From an uncultured Acidobacteriia bacterium (lineage in GTDB: Bacteria > Acidobacteriota > Terriglobia > Bryobacterales > Bryobacteraceae), in NCBI GenBank assembly GCA_903929755.1, contig CAIYVZ010000001.1, forward strand, positions 16,534 to 80,533: a stretch of DNA of 64,000 nucleotides. The letters run 5' to 3'. Under the pieces are notes generated by a model that saw only the letters and a program-made list of their open reading frames with translations, searched no databases and was not told the DNA's origin. This document shows, in pieces, positions 24,257 through 32,795 of the stretch; position 1 is the stretch's first letter, and every line of letters starts with the position of its first letter. Both the position numbers and the translations under genes were made by a program.

Positions 24257-24844
24257 ATGAGAAAGATTATTCCGTTTGTCATCGCTCCGTTGGCGATTCT
24301 GTTAGGCTGTGGTCCAGCATCAACCCCTCCGGCAACCACCCCCAAAGAGACCTCGAAGCCTGCGAAAATAACACAGTTTTACGCGTCTCCGGCGGTGATT
24401 CTTAAAGGTGCAAGCGGCAGCCTTTGCTACGGTGTCGAAAACGCGACGAAAGTGACGCTGAGCCCGGCCACGGACGAAGTTTGGCCGTCGCCGAGCCGCT
24501 GTGTGCAGATTCGCCCCGACAGAGAAACACGTTACACGCTGACCGCGACCGGCGCGGATGGCAAATCCGAGGTAAAGACGCTTGACGTAACCAGTGTAGA
24601 AGTCGCGCCGACGCCGCGGCTTTACGATTTGTGGGTGAATGCGCTGCAGGTTGGCTCGGGCGAGCAGGTGAAGATCTGTTTCAAGACTGAGCATGGGGAC
24701 GACGTGGAAATCTCGACGGGACGGCTCTACAAAGACGCCGGGTGCCTCACCGATTACCCGAAAGCCACCACTACGTATAAAATTGCGGCAGTAGGGAAAG
24801 GCGGCGGGCGTGATACGCGCACCGTCACCGTAAAGGTCCGATAA
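24257..24844 (+). CDS. Lipoprotein with two beta-sandwich domains
   Basis: 195 residues from ATG 24257; a longer reading overlaps Uma2 and lacks a signal. The lipoprotein signal ends in the lipobox LLGC (Cys about 17). Two similar beta-sandwich units follow: residues about 36-110 (FYASPAVILKGASGSLCYGV then VTLSP...RCVQIRPDRETRYTLTA) and 115-193 (LWVNALQVGSGEQVKICFKT...VEIS...GCLTDYPKATTTYKIAA). Each has a paired cysteine pattern, so an internal duplication is likely. It resembles Ig-like lipoproteins of unknown function. Probably membrane anchored and facing the periplasm. Confidence 0.72.
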   Translation: MRKIIPFVIAPLAILLGCGPASTPPATTPKETSKPAKITQFYASPAVILKGASGSLCYGVENATKVTLSPATDEVWPSPSRCVQIRPDRETRYTLTATGADGKSEVKTLDVTSVEVAPTPRLYDLWVNALQVGSGEQVKICFKTEHGDDVEISTGRLYKDAGCLTDYPKATTTYKIAAVGKGGGRDTRTVTVKVR

Positions 24845-24847
24845 CTC

Positions 24848-25354
24848 ATGGAAGACATTGAAGCAAAGCCACTGCCGGAACTGGACGGGGAGCCGATTGA
24901 TATCCAGTACGAGGTGGGCCTGGTGGATTCATCCGGGCACGCGGCGCACGCGGCTACCTCGATTCGGCGGCGCACCATCGTGCTTGATAAAGAACTGGAA
25001 GATGCGGGTCCCCAACAGGCGCGGGTGATGGTGCATGAGCTGTTTCATTTTGTTTGGGTACGGCTGGGGAATCCGAAGCGCAAAGCGTGGGAAGACCTGC
25101 TGCGGACGGAATGGAACGGGAAGGCTAAGGGCGAGACCGGGTGGTCGTCGGAATGGCGAAAGCGCGAGATGAAGCCGGAAGACCTGGAGAAGCGCAGCCC
25201 CTACTGGCGCGAATACTGCTGTGAAGCGTTCTGCGATACGGCGGCGCTGATATTCTGCGGCCCGGATGAGGAGAACAATCTGGGCGTGCGCTGGCAGCGC
25301 GGACGCAGAAAATGGTTTGCCGGGAATATAGAGGACCGGAAGCTGGCTCTATAA
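24848..25354 (+). CDS. Small HEXXH metallopeptidase-like protein
   Basis: 168 residues, no signal peptide. A single zinc-binding candidate, VMVHELFHFVWVRLGNP, has HELFH (HExxH) at about residues 60-64. A possible third ligand lies about 55 residues later in REYCCEAFCDTAALIFCG. That layout (HExxH, later E with a helix) is gluzincin-like, as in ImmA/IrrE-type or minimal metallopeptidases. Four cysteines cluster after residue 120. It starts 3 nt after the lipoprotein stop and a TlpA-like gene follows after 19 nt. The substrate cannot be inferred. Confidence 0.65.
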   Translation: MEDIEAKPLPELDGEPIDIQYEVGLVDSSGHAAHAATSIRRRTIVLDKELEDAGPQQARVMVHELFHFVWVRLGNPKRKAWEDLLRTEWNGKAKGETGWSSEWRKREMKPEDLEKRSPYWREYCCEAFCDTAALIFCGPDEENNLGVRWQRGRRKWFAGNIEDRKLAL

Positions 25355-25373
25355 TTGGAGGGGAGAAAAAAAC

Positions 25374-26003
25374 TTGCGGCATCTTATTCGCGCAGCACTG
25401 ATCGGGATTGTCGCCCTGGGCGTGGGGACGATGGCGTGCCAGTCCCAGGAACCGACCAAGAAGGCCGTGAAGGACGACAAGGACCGCAAGATGGCGCCTG
25501 CGTTCGAACTGAAAGACTCCACGGGCAAGGTGGTGAAACTGGCCGATTACCGTGGCAAAGTTGTGCTGCTGGATTTTTGGGCCACCTGGTGCGGACCGTG
25601 CGCGATTGAGATCCCGTGGTTCGAGGATTTCCAGCGCAAGTATAAAGACAGGGGCTTCGAAGTACTGGGCATCTCGATGGACGACGATGGGTGGAAGGCG
25701 ATTAATCCCTTCGTTGCCGAGAAAAAAATCAACTACAGGATTGTGCTGGGGGACGACAAGACGGGCGATCAGTACGGGGGCGTGGAAGCGCTGCCCACCA
25801 CGTTTGTGATTGATCGCGAGGGCAGAATTGCCTCCGTGCATGTTGGCCTTACGGGGAAAAAGGACTTTGAAGATGCGATCGAAAAGCTATTGGAAGCTCC
25901 AGCCGGGAAGGCTGCTGATGCAAGGCCTGCTGGCGGTGGCGCTGGGAGCGCAGATGGCGCCCGTGCTGAAAGTGGACCCCATCCCCATGGTGAAGGCAAC
26001 TAA
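25374..26003 (+). CDS. TlpA-like thioredoxin-fold lipoprotein
   Basis: 209 residues from a TTG start at 25374, supported by ggaggggag at 25357-25365. The signal peptide ends in a lipobox (GTMAC, Cys about 22). The thioredoxin domain has the redox motif WCGPC at 72-76 inside LLDFWATWCGPCAIEIPWFE, the cis-Pro loop EALPTTFVIDREGRI, and GFEVLGISMDDDGWKAINPF typical of TlpA/ResA/AhpC-TSA reductases. It would reduce periplasmic disulfides, for example in cytochrome c assembly. The C-terminal 35 residues are low complexity. The next gene (DsbD-N-like) overlaps it by 131 bp in another frame. Confidence 0.88.
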   Translation: MRHLIRAALIGIVALGVGTMACQSQEPTKKAVKDDKDRKMAPAFELKDSTGKVVKLADYRGKVVLLDFWATWCGPCAIEIPWFEDFQRKYKDRGFEVLGISMDDDGWKAINPFVAEKKINYRIVLGDDKTGDQYGGVEALPTTFVIDREGRIASVHVGLTGKKDFEDAIEKLLEAPAGKAADARPAGGGAGSADGARAESGPHPHGEGN

Positions 26004-26358
26004 GGGTTCTACCGCAACCGTCGTCGTTAAGGCGACGCTGCCGTCGGGGTACCACGCGAATACCAATAAGCCCACCGAGGCGTACCTGATCCCGATGACG
26101 CTGAAGTGGACTGGCGGACCGCTGGAGATGGATACAGTGGACTACCCGAAGGGGGCTATGGAGAAGTATTCATTCTCCGATAAGCCGCTGTCGGTGGTGA
26201 CCGGACAGTTCACGATTACGACGAAGTTCAAGGTTCCGGCGGGCGCATCGACAGGTCCGGCGGCGCAGAACGGAACGCTGCGATATCAGGCGTGTGACAA
26301 CAAGGCCTGCTATCCGCCGAAGAACATTCCGGTCAGCTTCACGGTAAACGTGGAATAG
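25873..26358 (+). CDS. DsbD N-terminal-domain-like exported protein
   Basis: 161 residues from ATG 25873, chosen for its basic N-terminus, hydrophobic stretch (LLMQGLLAVALGAQ) and aaaaagga 8 nt upstream. ATG 25918 is the alternative (146 residues). The mature part matches the immunoglobulin-like N-terminal domain of DsbD: KGSTATVVVKATLPSGYHAN, YPKGAMEKYSFSDKPLSVVT and RYQACDNKACYPPKNIPVSF, where the CDNKAC cysteines match the DsbD alpha active-site pair. It lacks the DsbD membrane and thioredoxin domains. With the upstream TlpA-like protein it may form a split thiol relay; this is inference. Confidence 0.78.
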   Translation: MRSKSYWKLQPGRLLMQGLLAVALGAQMAPVLKVDPIPMVKATKGSTATVVVKATLPSGYHANTNKPTEAYLIPMTLKWTGGPLEMDTVDYPKGAMEKYSFSDKPLSVVTGQFTITTKFKVPAGASTGPAAQNGTLRYQACDNKACYPPKNIPVSFTVNVE

Positions 26359-26386
26359 ATTTCCCCGCCCTCTGTGATAATTGGGC

Positions 26387-27175
26387 ATGGGAATACCAAT
26401 CGTCCAGGTTGACGCTTTTACGAGCGTCGCTTTTGGCGGCAATCCCGCCGCCGTTTGTGTCCTGCCCGCGGCACGAGATGCAGGGTGGATGGCGAAAGTT
26501 GCCATGGAGATGAATCTCTCCGAGACGGCATTCCTTCACCCCGAAGCAGACGGATACCGCCTGCGTTGGTTTACGCCTGCGGTGGAAGTGGATCTTTGCG
26601 GCCACGCCACGCTGGCGACGGCCCATGTCTTGTGGAGTGAAGGCCATCTTTCGCCGGACAGTCCCGCGAGGTTTTATACGAAAAGCGGCCTGCTGACCTG
26701 TGTGAAGGTGGGCGACTGGATCGAAATGGACTTCCCGGCCAAGCTGGAACAGGCTGCGGAAGCTCCGGCGCAACTGGCCGAAGCGATCGGTGCCGAACTG
26801 AAATATGTGGGGCGCAATCAGTTCGATTATCTGGTGGAGGTTGCTGACGAGACGACCCTGCGCGGTCTCAACCCGGCACATCATCTACTAAGGACTTTGC
26901 CGGTGCGGGGAGTAATTGCCACCGCTGCCGGCTCAGGGGCCTTCGATTTTCTGTCGCGTTTCTTTGCGCCGGGGTCCGGAATTGACGAAGATCCGGTTAC
27001 CGGTTCGGCGCACTGCGCGCTGGCTCCCTATTGGGCGGCGAAGCTGGGGAAGACCGAGATGACCGGCTTTCAGGCGTCGGCCCGCGGCGGGGTGGTGAAA
27101 GTCCGACTGGTGGGTGACAGGGTGGTGCTGAGCGGACAGGCCGTGACGACACTGCGGGGAGAATTCCTCGGGTAG
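26387..27175 (+). CDS. PhzF family isomerase/epimerase
   Basis: 262 residues from ATG 26387; TTG 26381 would add two. PhzF hallmarks: IVQVDAFTSVAFGGNPAAVC at the start, MNLSETAFLHPEADGYRLRW with the catalytic Glu of the SETAF motif, TPAVEVDLCGHATLATAHVL (DLCGHAT) and DEDPVTGSAHCALAPYWA near residue 205. The two-domain diaminopimelate-epimerase-like fold is complete. Outside phenazine clusters the substrates are usually unknown. The class III aminotransferase starts 19 nt downstream, so a joint role in an amino acid pathway is plausible. Confidence 0.9.
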   Translation: MGIPIVQVDAFTSVAFGGNPAAVCVLPAARDAGWMAKVAMEMNLSETAFLHPEADGYRLRWFTPAVEVDLCGHATLATAHVLWSEGHLSPDSPARFYTKSGLLTCVKVGDWIEMDFPAKLEQAAEAPAQLAEAIGAELKYVGRNQFDYLVEVADETTLRGLNPAHHLLRTLPVRGVIATAAGSGAFDFLSRFFAPGSGIDEDPVTGSAHCALAPYWAAKLGKTEMTGFQASARGGVVKVRLVGDRVVLSGQAVTTLRGEFLG

Positions 27176-27194
27176 TTTGCGGGAGAATCAGATT

Positions 27195-28484
27195 ATGACA
27201 AAACAGGAAATCCTGCTGGCGCAGAAAGAGTTCCTCTTTCCCTCGGTGTTCCACTACTTCGCGGAGCCTCTGGTGGTTTCTCATGCCAAAGACCAATACG
27301 TCTGGGACGCCGACGGGAACCAGTACCTGGACTTCTTTGGCGGGATTGTCACGGTCAGTGTGGGCCACTGCAATGAGGCCGTGAATGCCAAGGTCCACCA
27401 GCAGATCGACAAGCTGGAGCATGTGTCCACGGTGTTCGCCAATGAACCCCAAGTGGAGTTGGCGAAGAAACTTGCGGGGCTGACTCCGGACGGCGCGCTG
27501 ACAAAGTCGTTTTTCACCAACAGCGGGACCGAGGCCAATGAAGCCGCCATACTGGTGGCCCGCTGCTACACGGGTTCGTCCGAAATCGTGGCGCTGCGGC
27601 ATTCGTACCACGGCAGAAGTTCGGGGGCGATGGGGCTGACGGGCCAGGCTGCCTGGAAACTGGGGCCTCCTCAGGCGGGGATCACGCACGCGGTGAACGC
27701 TTACTGCTACCGGTGTCCGTTTGGGCTGGAGTATCCGTCGTGCGAGGTGCGGTGCGCCAGTGATCTGGAGCAGGTGATCCGCACCACGACATCGGGCCGG
27801 ATTGCGGGCATGATCGCCGAGCCGATTCAGGGCATCGGCGGCTTCATTACGCCGCCCAAAGAGTACTTCGGCATTGTGGCGGATATTGTCCACCGGTATG
27901 GCGGGATCTTTATCGCGGATGAAGTGCAAACCGCGTGGGGCCGGACGGGCGGCAAGTGGTTCGGCATTGAACATTGGGGCGTGACGCCGGATGTGATCAC
28001 CAGTGCGAAGGGCCTGGGCAACGGATTCCCAATCGGGGTCACCATCGCGCGACCGGAGGTGGCGGATGCGTTGAAGGGTGCCACCATCTCCACATTTGGC
28101 GGGAACCCGGTGGCCACCACAGCGGCCAGGGCGGTGCTCGATTACATCGAAGACCAGAACATGCTGCAGAACACCGAAGAGACCGGAGCGTATCTGCGCG
28201 AGGGTCTGCTGGGGCTGAAGGATAAGCATCCTTTAATAGGCGACGTGCGGGGCATGGGCTTGCTACAGGCTTTGGAACTGGTGGAAGACCGCACGACGAA
28301 AGTGCCGGCTGTGGCGGCAACGCTGCGCGTGATGGAAGCGGCTCGCGAAAACCGCATCATGGTGGGTAAGGGCGGAATGTACGGCAACGTGTTGCGGTTC
28401 TCGCCGCCGATGAATATTGGCCGCTCCGACGTGGATGAATTCATCAAACGCCTGGATATGGCGTTCACTGAAGCCGCGAACTAG
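27195..28484 (+). CDS. Class III PLP aminotransferase (AGXT2/GABA type)
   Basis: 429 residues from ATG 27195 with gggag 10 nt upstream. Fold-type I class III signatures: DADGNQYLDFFGGIVTVSVG, HSYHGRSSGAMGLTG, IFIADEVQTAWGRTG (PLP Asp) and ITSAKGLGNGFPIGVTIARP, where the Lys forms the Schiff base. Closest recognisable group is the alanine-glyoxylate/4-aminobutyrate-like aspartate aminotransferase family, but donor specificity cannot be read from sequence. Probable operon with PhzF. Its last 4 bp overlap tail-to-tail with the next gene. Confidence 0.9.
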   Translation: MTKQEILLAQKEFLFPSVFHYFAEPLVVSHAKDQYVWDADGNQYLDFFGGIVTVSVGHCNEAVNAKVHQQIDKLEHVSTVFANEPQVELAKKLAGLTPDGALTKSFFTNSGTEANEAAILVARCYTGSSEIVALRHSYHGRSSGAMGLTGQAAWKLGPPQAGITHAVNAYCYRCPFGLEYPSCEVRCASDLEQVIRTTTSGRIAGMIAEPIQGIGGFITPPKEYFGIVADIVHRYGGIFIADEVQTAWGRTGGKWFGIEHWGVTPDVITSAKGLGNGFPIGVTIARPEVADALKGATISTFGGNPVATTAARAVLDYIEDQNMLQNTEETGAYLREGLLGLKDKHPLIGDVRGMGLLQALELVEDRTTKVPAVAATLRVMEAARENRIMVGKGGMYGNVLRFSPPMNIGRSDVDEFIKRLDMAFTEAAN

Positions 28485-30532
28485 CGATAGACCGCGTTGG
28501 TGAAAGCGCCGTCTCCAGCCACGTCCCAGATGGCAAGGCGTGCCCATTTCCAGTCCGGAGCATCGAGCGTCCAGTCAAAATGCTGACCCGCGAACTGGTG
28601 GGTGATTGATAAATCGATGATCTTGCGGTGGGTCTCTTTGCCATCGCCCCAAACGATTTCCGCCATGTTGAGGGGGAAGGTCCATTGGGCCTGGACGCTG
28701 ACCTGAACCCCTTTGGGGGAAGGTTTCCACCGAACGTCGGGCAGCAGGATCTCGCCGGTGGTGATGAAGCCGTCGCCTTTGGCGAGCGCGTCGGTCATTT
28801 TGGCGTAGTCATCCCACGCCGGCATGTCGTTCAGCTTCACGTAGTTGACGTTCATGTGGGCGTACAGCTCGTGGGTATTATCGAGCTGAAACACGTCCAC
28901 TTCGCCGAAGAGTTTCTTGCGGAAGCCCTGGTTGGCCAGGTCGTCGTGGACCTTGAACCCGCGTTCGCCGAGACGGGGACCAGAGAGGTCAGAGGGCATC
29001 GCTTTCCAGCCGGTGCCCTGATAGTGGCTGTCTTTGAACCAGGCTTCGTCGAGGATCTTGTCGGGAAACCCGGTGGAGCCTTTGGTTCTGGGGTGAGTTT
29101 CGTAGACGAAAGCGTTCTCGGCGCGGATCAGGTCGAGGAGTTCTGAGGCGTTTCCAGTCCGGTAAACGGTCCCGTAGCCGGGATCCTGAGATTTGAACTC
29201 TGCAGCGCCATTCCGGTTCAGGGACCAGAGGACCGGTTTGGGGAATGAGAGCGCCCAGTGCCCGCCGAGATACACGTTTGCTTCTTCGGCGGGGATGATG
29301 AGGAAGTCGGGCGTGGAGTGCGCGCGACACATCTCGTAATACTCTTTCAGCTCTGAAAACCGGAGGGGGCCAGGGTCCTGCGGGTGAAGATCGCCGTGGA
29401 AATCCATGATCATGGCAGCATTGATCCCCATCTCGCGTAGTACGGGCTTCCAGGGAGGGGTCCAGCGAGCGCCGCCGGCGGTGGCTTGCTCAGAAAAGGC
29501 GAAATGGAAGTGGGTCGCCATGGTGCGGAAGCCGGGGAGGGCGACGAAATGGTCGCCGCGGGTAAGAGCGACGGAATCGTTGAGGGTGCGGGGAGCGGGA
29601 CCGTCGGACACCATCAGGAAGAGCGACATGTGCTGCGGGGTTTCGGGCGGCGCGTTCATCCACGGGTAGTAGGGGCTGTTGTCGTCGGGAAGTTGCCGAA
29701 TACCCAGCCCGACGTGACCGCGCCAGGCCCTATACCAGTTGAAGCCCATGTTGGAGGTGTAGTCGCGGGCGAAGAAATACTGGTGGGGTGCGGGAAAAAC
29801 CGCGACGCTGCCGTTGGGGGTTCGGGCTGCAATGGTGCGGTAGCGGACAGCGACCGGGGTTCGCTCGGAATTCACAGGAATCCGCTCGGTGTGGGGAGAG
29901 GGGCCGCCATCCTCGTACCAGGAGGCGTAGGACTCCATGTTATTGCCTGGCGTTTTATCAGACAACGGCTGAAAATCAATGCCCGCGTCGTAAAAATAAG
30001 CAGTATCGGGCTGTGTGGTGGAGAGAACAGCATCCTGGCGGAGCATGCGGCTTCCGGGGTAGATGGTGTAAACGAGCTTCCCCGAAAATAAGCCCATCGA
30101 CATGCCGGGGAACTCAACTTCGATGCGGTCTCCGACGGATCGCACAACAGCCGCACCTGGATGGAGTGTTCCCTGGAAGCGGCGGGTACCATCGGGATGG
30201 GCTGGCGGGAAATCGAAAAACTGATCCCAGCCTCCTCGGCGGATCCCGGTTTCGGCGGAGTAGACGGGCTGCAGATTTTGCACGACATCCTTGCCTGCAA
30301 CCGAAATGGCACGAATGAGGGCGGGTTTCGCATCAAGAGCGAACGAAATCTGCCAGGCTCGGCCTGCTTCATCCGGCCAGGAGATACGCAAGAGGCCCTC
30401 AGCCAACTCAACCCGAGCCAAACCGGGACGAACCCCGCTGAGATCGGGCGGACCCGGGAGATTCTGGGCCACAGCCAAAGAAGCGAGAAAGACGAGGGCC
30501 GACAGGGTGAGAATTCGCACGCGTACGGGCAT
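28481..30532 (-). CDS. Large secreted protein of unknown function
   Basis: 683 residues with a signal peptide (ILTLSALVFLASLAVAQ). The first 370 residues look like an all-beta region (WYEDGGPSPHTERIPVNSE, PHQYFFARDYTSNMGFNWYR). The C-terminal half has MIMDFHGDLHPQDPGPLRF, FLIIPAEEANVYLGGHWALS and YETHPRTKGSTGF, recalling the His/Asp/Glu spacing of PHP or CehA/McbA-type metallohydrolases, but no family is certain. The last domain (QAQWTFPLNMAEIVWGDGKE) is a small beta domain. Monocistronic, with a 4-bp tail-to-tail overlap with the aminotransferase and no terminator visible between them. Confidence 0.65.
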   Translation of the reverse strand: MPVRVRILTLSALVFLASLAVAQNLPGPPDLSGVRPGLARVELAEGLLRISWPDEAGRAWQISFALDAKPALIRAISVAGKDVVQNLQPVYSAETGIRRGGWDQFFDFPPAHPDGTRRFQGTLHPGAAVVRSVGDRIEVEFPGMSMGLFSGKLVYTIYPGSRMLRQDAVLSTTQPDTAYFYDAGIDFQPLSDKTPGNNMESYASWYEDGGPSPHTERIPVNSERTPVAVRYRTIAARTPNGSVAVFPAPHQYFFARDYTSNMGFNWYRAWRGHVGLGIRQLPDDNSPYYPWMNAPPETPQHMSLFLMVSDGPAPRTLNDSVALTRGDHFVALPGFRTMATHFHFAFSEQATAGGARWTPPWKPVLREMGINAAMIMDFHGDLHPQDPGPLRFSELKEYYEMCRAHSTPDFLIIPAEEANVYLGGHWALSFPKPVLWSLNRNGAAEFKSQDPGYGTVYRTGNASELLDLIRAENAFVYETHPRTKGSTGFPDKILDEAWFKDSHYQGTGWKAMPSDLSGPRLGERGFKVHDDLANQGFRKKLFGEVDVFQLDNTHELYAHMNVNYVKLNDMPAWDDYAKMTDALAKGDGFITTGEILLPDVRWKPSPKGVQVSVQAQWTFPLNMAEIVWGDGKETHRKIIDLSITHQFAGQHFDWTLDAPDWKWARLAIWDVAGDGAFTNAVYR

Positions 30533-30829
30533 AGTTTCCGGCCATGATACTACCTTGGTGATGGCACATATTTGAAGGAGTGAAAATTACTGCCATTTTC
30601 ACCGGGTCTATCAGTACTGACTGCAATTATAGCGGCATATCCAGTACTACTTTGCAGCCAAACGGAGTCGCCAGAGAGCATTTTGGCGAACGTGCCGTAA
30701 AAATATCTAAGTAATTGATTAAGATAGCCTTAGATAGCACCCGGCCGAACCATTGAGTTCCGGCTGCTGAAGCTGGCCGCAAGAATCGAGTAACAATTTC
30801 CCCGTGCGACTTTTTGTAAAATTAATGCT

Positions 30830-30860
30830 ATTGTGACTTCCTGCCACAATCAACTAGAAT
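30830..30860 (+). promoter_or_regulatory. Candidate promoter/operator of the subtilase gene
   Basis: A perfect 6-bp inverted repeat ATTGTG (30830-30835) and CACAAT (30845-30850), 9 bp apart, overlaps a possible -35 TTGTGA (30831-30836). TAGAAT follows at 30855-30860 (18-bp spacer). It sits in an unusually AT-rich 370-bp gap with no other gene. This suggests a regulated promoter but is not proof. Confidence 0.4.
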
Positions 30861-30903
30861 AATCTTATAGCTTGCCATAACCCTCGCTCTATTGGGAGAT
30901 GTA

Positions 30904-32718
30904 ATGTTACGTAGAATTATTTCTGGCACGATCCAATCCGGAAGCATGCTCCTCGTTGTAGCGAGCGTGGCTGTGGCGGGTACGCACTCTCCCGATCTTG
31001 ACCGGCTTCAGGCGACCGACAACGTTCAGGTTATTGTGCATCGGTCTGGCAACTCGACGCCAGACTACAGTGGACATCAGATAACGAAGATCGCCACACT
31101 GCCTACCGGTGACGATCTGTGTTCGGGCGCGGTCGCGAACGTGCTGGCTGTCTCCGGTCTGAGCACAGTCAGCCACATCACCGTAAATCACTCGGTGCAG
31201 GGCACGGGCAGTGCGAAACCCGTATATGACTTCATGCCACAGGCGGTGCAGCCGACGTCACCGATTGCGAAGTTCCCGAATTTCGGTCAGGGTGTTGGAG
31301 TCGGCGTTGCGTTGATCGACAGCGGCGTTACGCCGAATGCGGATCTGGCAGGGTCCATCGTGCACTCCGAGACGTTTGTTAACGGCGAAGATTCGAAGGA
31401 CTACTACGGGCACGGAACACACCTGGCGGGCCTGATTGTTGGCAAGGGCGTGAATTCGTTCTCTGGCTACAAGGGCAACATCATCCACGGCGTTGCGCCG
31501 GGGGCGAAGATCATCAATCTTAAAGTCCTGGACAAGACCGGTACGTCGGACGACGCCACGGTGATCAAGGCCATCGAATGGGCGATCAACCACCGCGCTG
31601 CCTGGAACATCAAAGTGATCAACCTCTCGCTGGGGCGCCCGGTGTTTGAGAGCTGGAAGACTGATCCGCTTGCCCGGGAAGTTGAGAAGGCCTGGCTGGC
31701 GGGGATCACAGTTGTAGTCGCTGCCGGTAACGCTGGCAGGGACAACACTGTGGGCACGCAGGGTTACGGCACCATCGCATCACCTGCGAACCATCCGCTG
31801 GTGCTCACGGTGGGTGCCATGAACACCGAATCGACCAAGTCCCGCACGGACGACCTGATGACGACCTATAGCTCCAAGGGCCCGTCTCTGTTGGATCACG
31901 TTGTGAAGCCTGACTTGGTTGCGCCGGGCAATAGGCTGTGGTCTGTCCTTTCCACAAGCAAGCCTTTCCTGGCGGCACAGACAGGTGCTGTGCTGATTTC
32001 TTCGCAAGGTGACGACGACAACGCACCGCAATACATTGAACTGAGTGGAACCAGCGGTGCCGCCGCTGTTACCAGCGCCGCCGCAGCAACGCTCCTGGGG
32101 TCAGAAGGCAGCCTGACGCCGGATCAGGTGAAGGCACGTCTCATGAAGACAGCTGATAAGTCGCTGGATCGGACTTCAACCGTTATTAGTGGGTTCACCG
32201 TCACGAACGACATCTTTACAGTGGGTGCCGGCTATCTCAACCTCGATACGGCTTTGTCCAAAAAGGGCGACCCGAAGTACACGATCCCGGCGGGCACCTA
32301 CGCGGCGTCTCCTGCGGCCGTTATCCGCGGCACGCAGAACGGCAGACTGGTGATTGGTTTGGATTCAACCGTTTGGGGATCTTCAACCGTTTGGGGTTCC
32401 TCCACGGTTTGGGGCTCTTTGGTTAACGGCGATTCAACAGTTTGGGGTTCCTCCACGGTTTGGGGTTCGGTGATTGACGCCGCGTCAACCGTTTGGGGCT
32501 CTTCCACGGTTTGGGGCTCTTCCACGGTTTGGGGTAGCTCGACGGTTTGGGGTTCTTCCTCCGAACCGGGTGCGCTCTCCACCGTTTGGGGTTCGTCCAC
32601 GGTCTGGGGCTCGTCCACAGTGTGGGGCAGCTCCACGGTCTGGGGTTCGTCCACAGTATGGGGCAGCATCCTCGGTGGCGATCCTGACACCGGTGACAAC
32701 GGCAACAGCGGCAACTAA
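30904..32718 (+). CDS. S8 subtilisin-like protease with STVWGS repeat tail
   Basis: 604 residues from ATG 30904 (ggga g at 30894-30898); a TTG at 30892 is less likely. Signal peptide (SGSMLLVVASVAVAG), a propeptide to about 115, then an S8 catalytic domain with Asp139 (VALIDSGV), His170 (YYGHGTHLAGLI) and Ser384 (ELSGTSGAAAVTSAA). The oxyanion Asn lies in VVVAAGNAGRD. After the catalytic domain (ending about 460) come 14 copies of STVWGS at residues 488-588 and a Gly/Asp/Asn tail. The repeat tail is not a known sorting signal to me; cell-surface or matrix attachment is possible. Intrinsic terminator follows. Confidence 0.93.
   Translation: MLRRIISGTIQSGSMLLVVASVAVAGTHSPDLDRLQATDNVQVIVHRSGNSTPDYSGHQITKIATLPTGDDLCSGAVANVLAVSGLSTVSHITVNHSVQGTGSAKPVYDFMPQAVQPTSPIAKFPNFGQGVGVGVALIDSGVTPNADLAGSIVHSETFVNGEDSKDYYGHGTHLAGLIVGKGVNSFSGYKGNIIHGVAPGAKIINLKVLDKTGTSDDATVIKAIEWAINHRAAWNIKVINLSLGRPVFESWKTDPLAREVEKAWLAGITVVVAAGNAGRDNTVGTQGYGTIASPANHPLVLTVGAMNTESTKSRTDDLMTTYSSKGPSLLDHVVKPDLVAPGNRLWSVLSTSKPFLAAQTGAVLISSQGDDDNAPQYIELSGTSGAAAVTSAAAATLLGSEGSLTPDQVKARLMKTADKSLDRTSTVISGFTVTNDIFTVGAGYLNLDTALSKKGDPKYTIPAGTYAASPAAVIRGTQNGRLVIGLDSTVWGSSTVWGSSTVWGSLVNGDSTVWGSSTVWGSVIDAASTVWGSSTVWGSSTVWGSSTVWGSSSEPGALSTVWGSSTVWGSSTVWGSSTVWGSSTVWGSILGGDPDTGDNGNSGN
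32365..32667 (+). repeat. In-gene array of 14 STVWGS hexapeptides
   Basis: Fourteen STVWGS units in blocks of 3, 2, 4 and 5, separated by LVNGD, VIDAA and SEPGAL. The 18-bp DNA units differ at third positions (tca/tcc/tcg Ser, acc/acg/aca Thr), so the peptide rather than the DNA is conserved. Confidence 0.95.
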
Positions 32719-32740
32719 CCTCTTCTCTTCAGACAACAAG

Positions 32741-32780
32741 AACGGGCACCGCTCCTTCAGGATCGGTGCCCGTTTTGCTT
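32741..32780 (+). terminator. Intrinsic terminator after the subtilase gene
   Basis: An 11-bp stem, aacgggcaccg (32741-32751) with cggtgcccgtt (32764-32774), is followed by a T-rich tail. The convergent gene ends at 32796, so the hairpin may serve both. Confidence 0.85.
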
Positions 32781-32795
32781 TTCTGCTGCCTCGTC

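Noticed and set aside
32365..32667. Possible CRISPR or minisatellite
   Set aside because: Units are in-frame coding repeats within a protease gene, with no unique spacers and synonymous codon differences.
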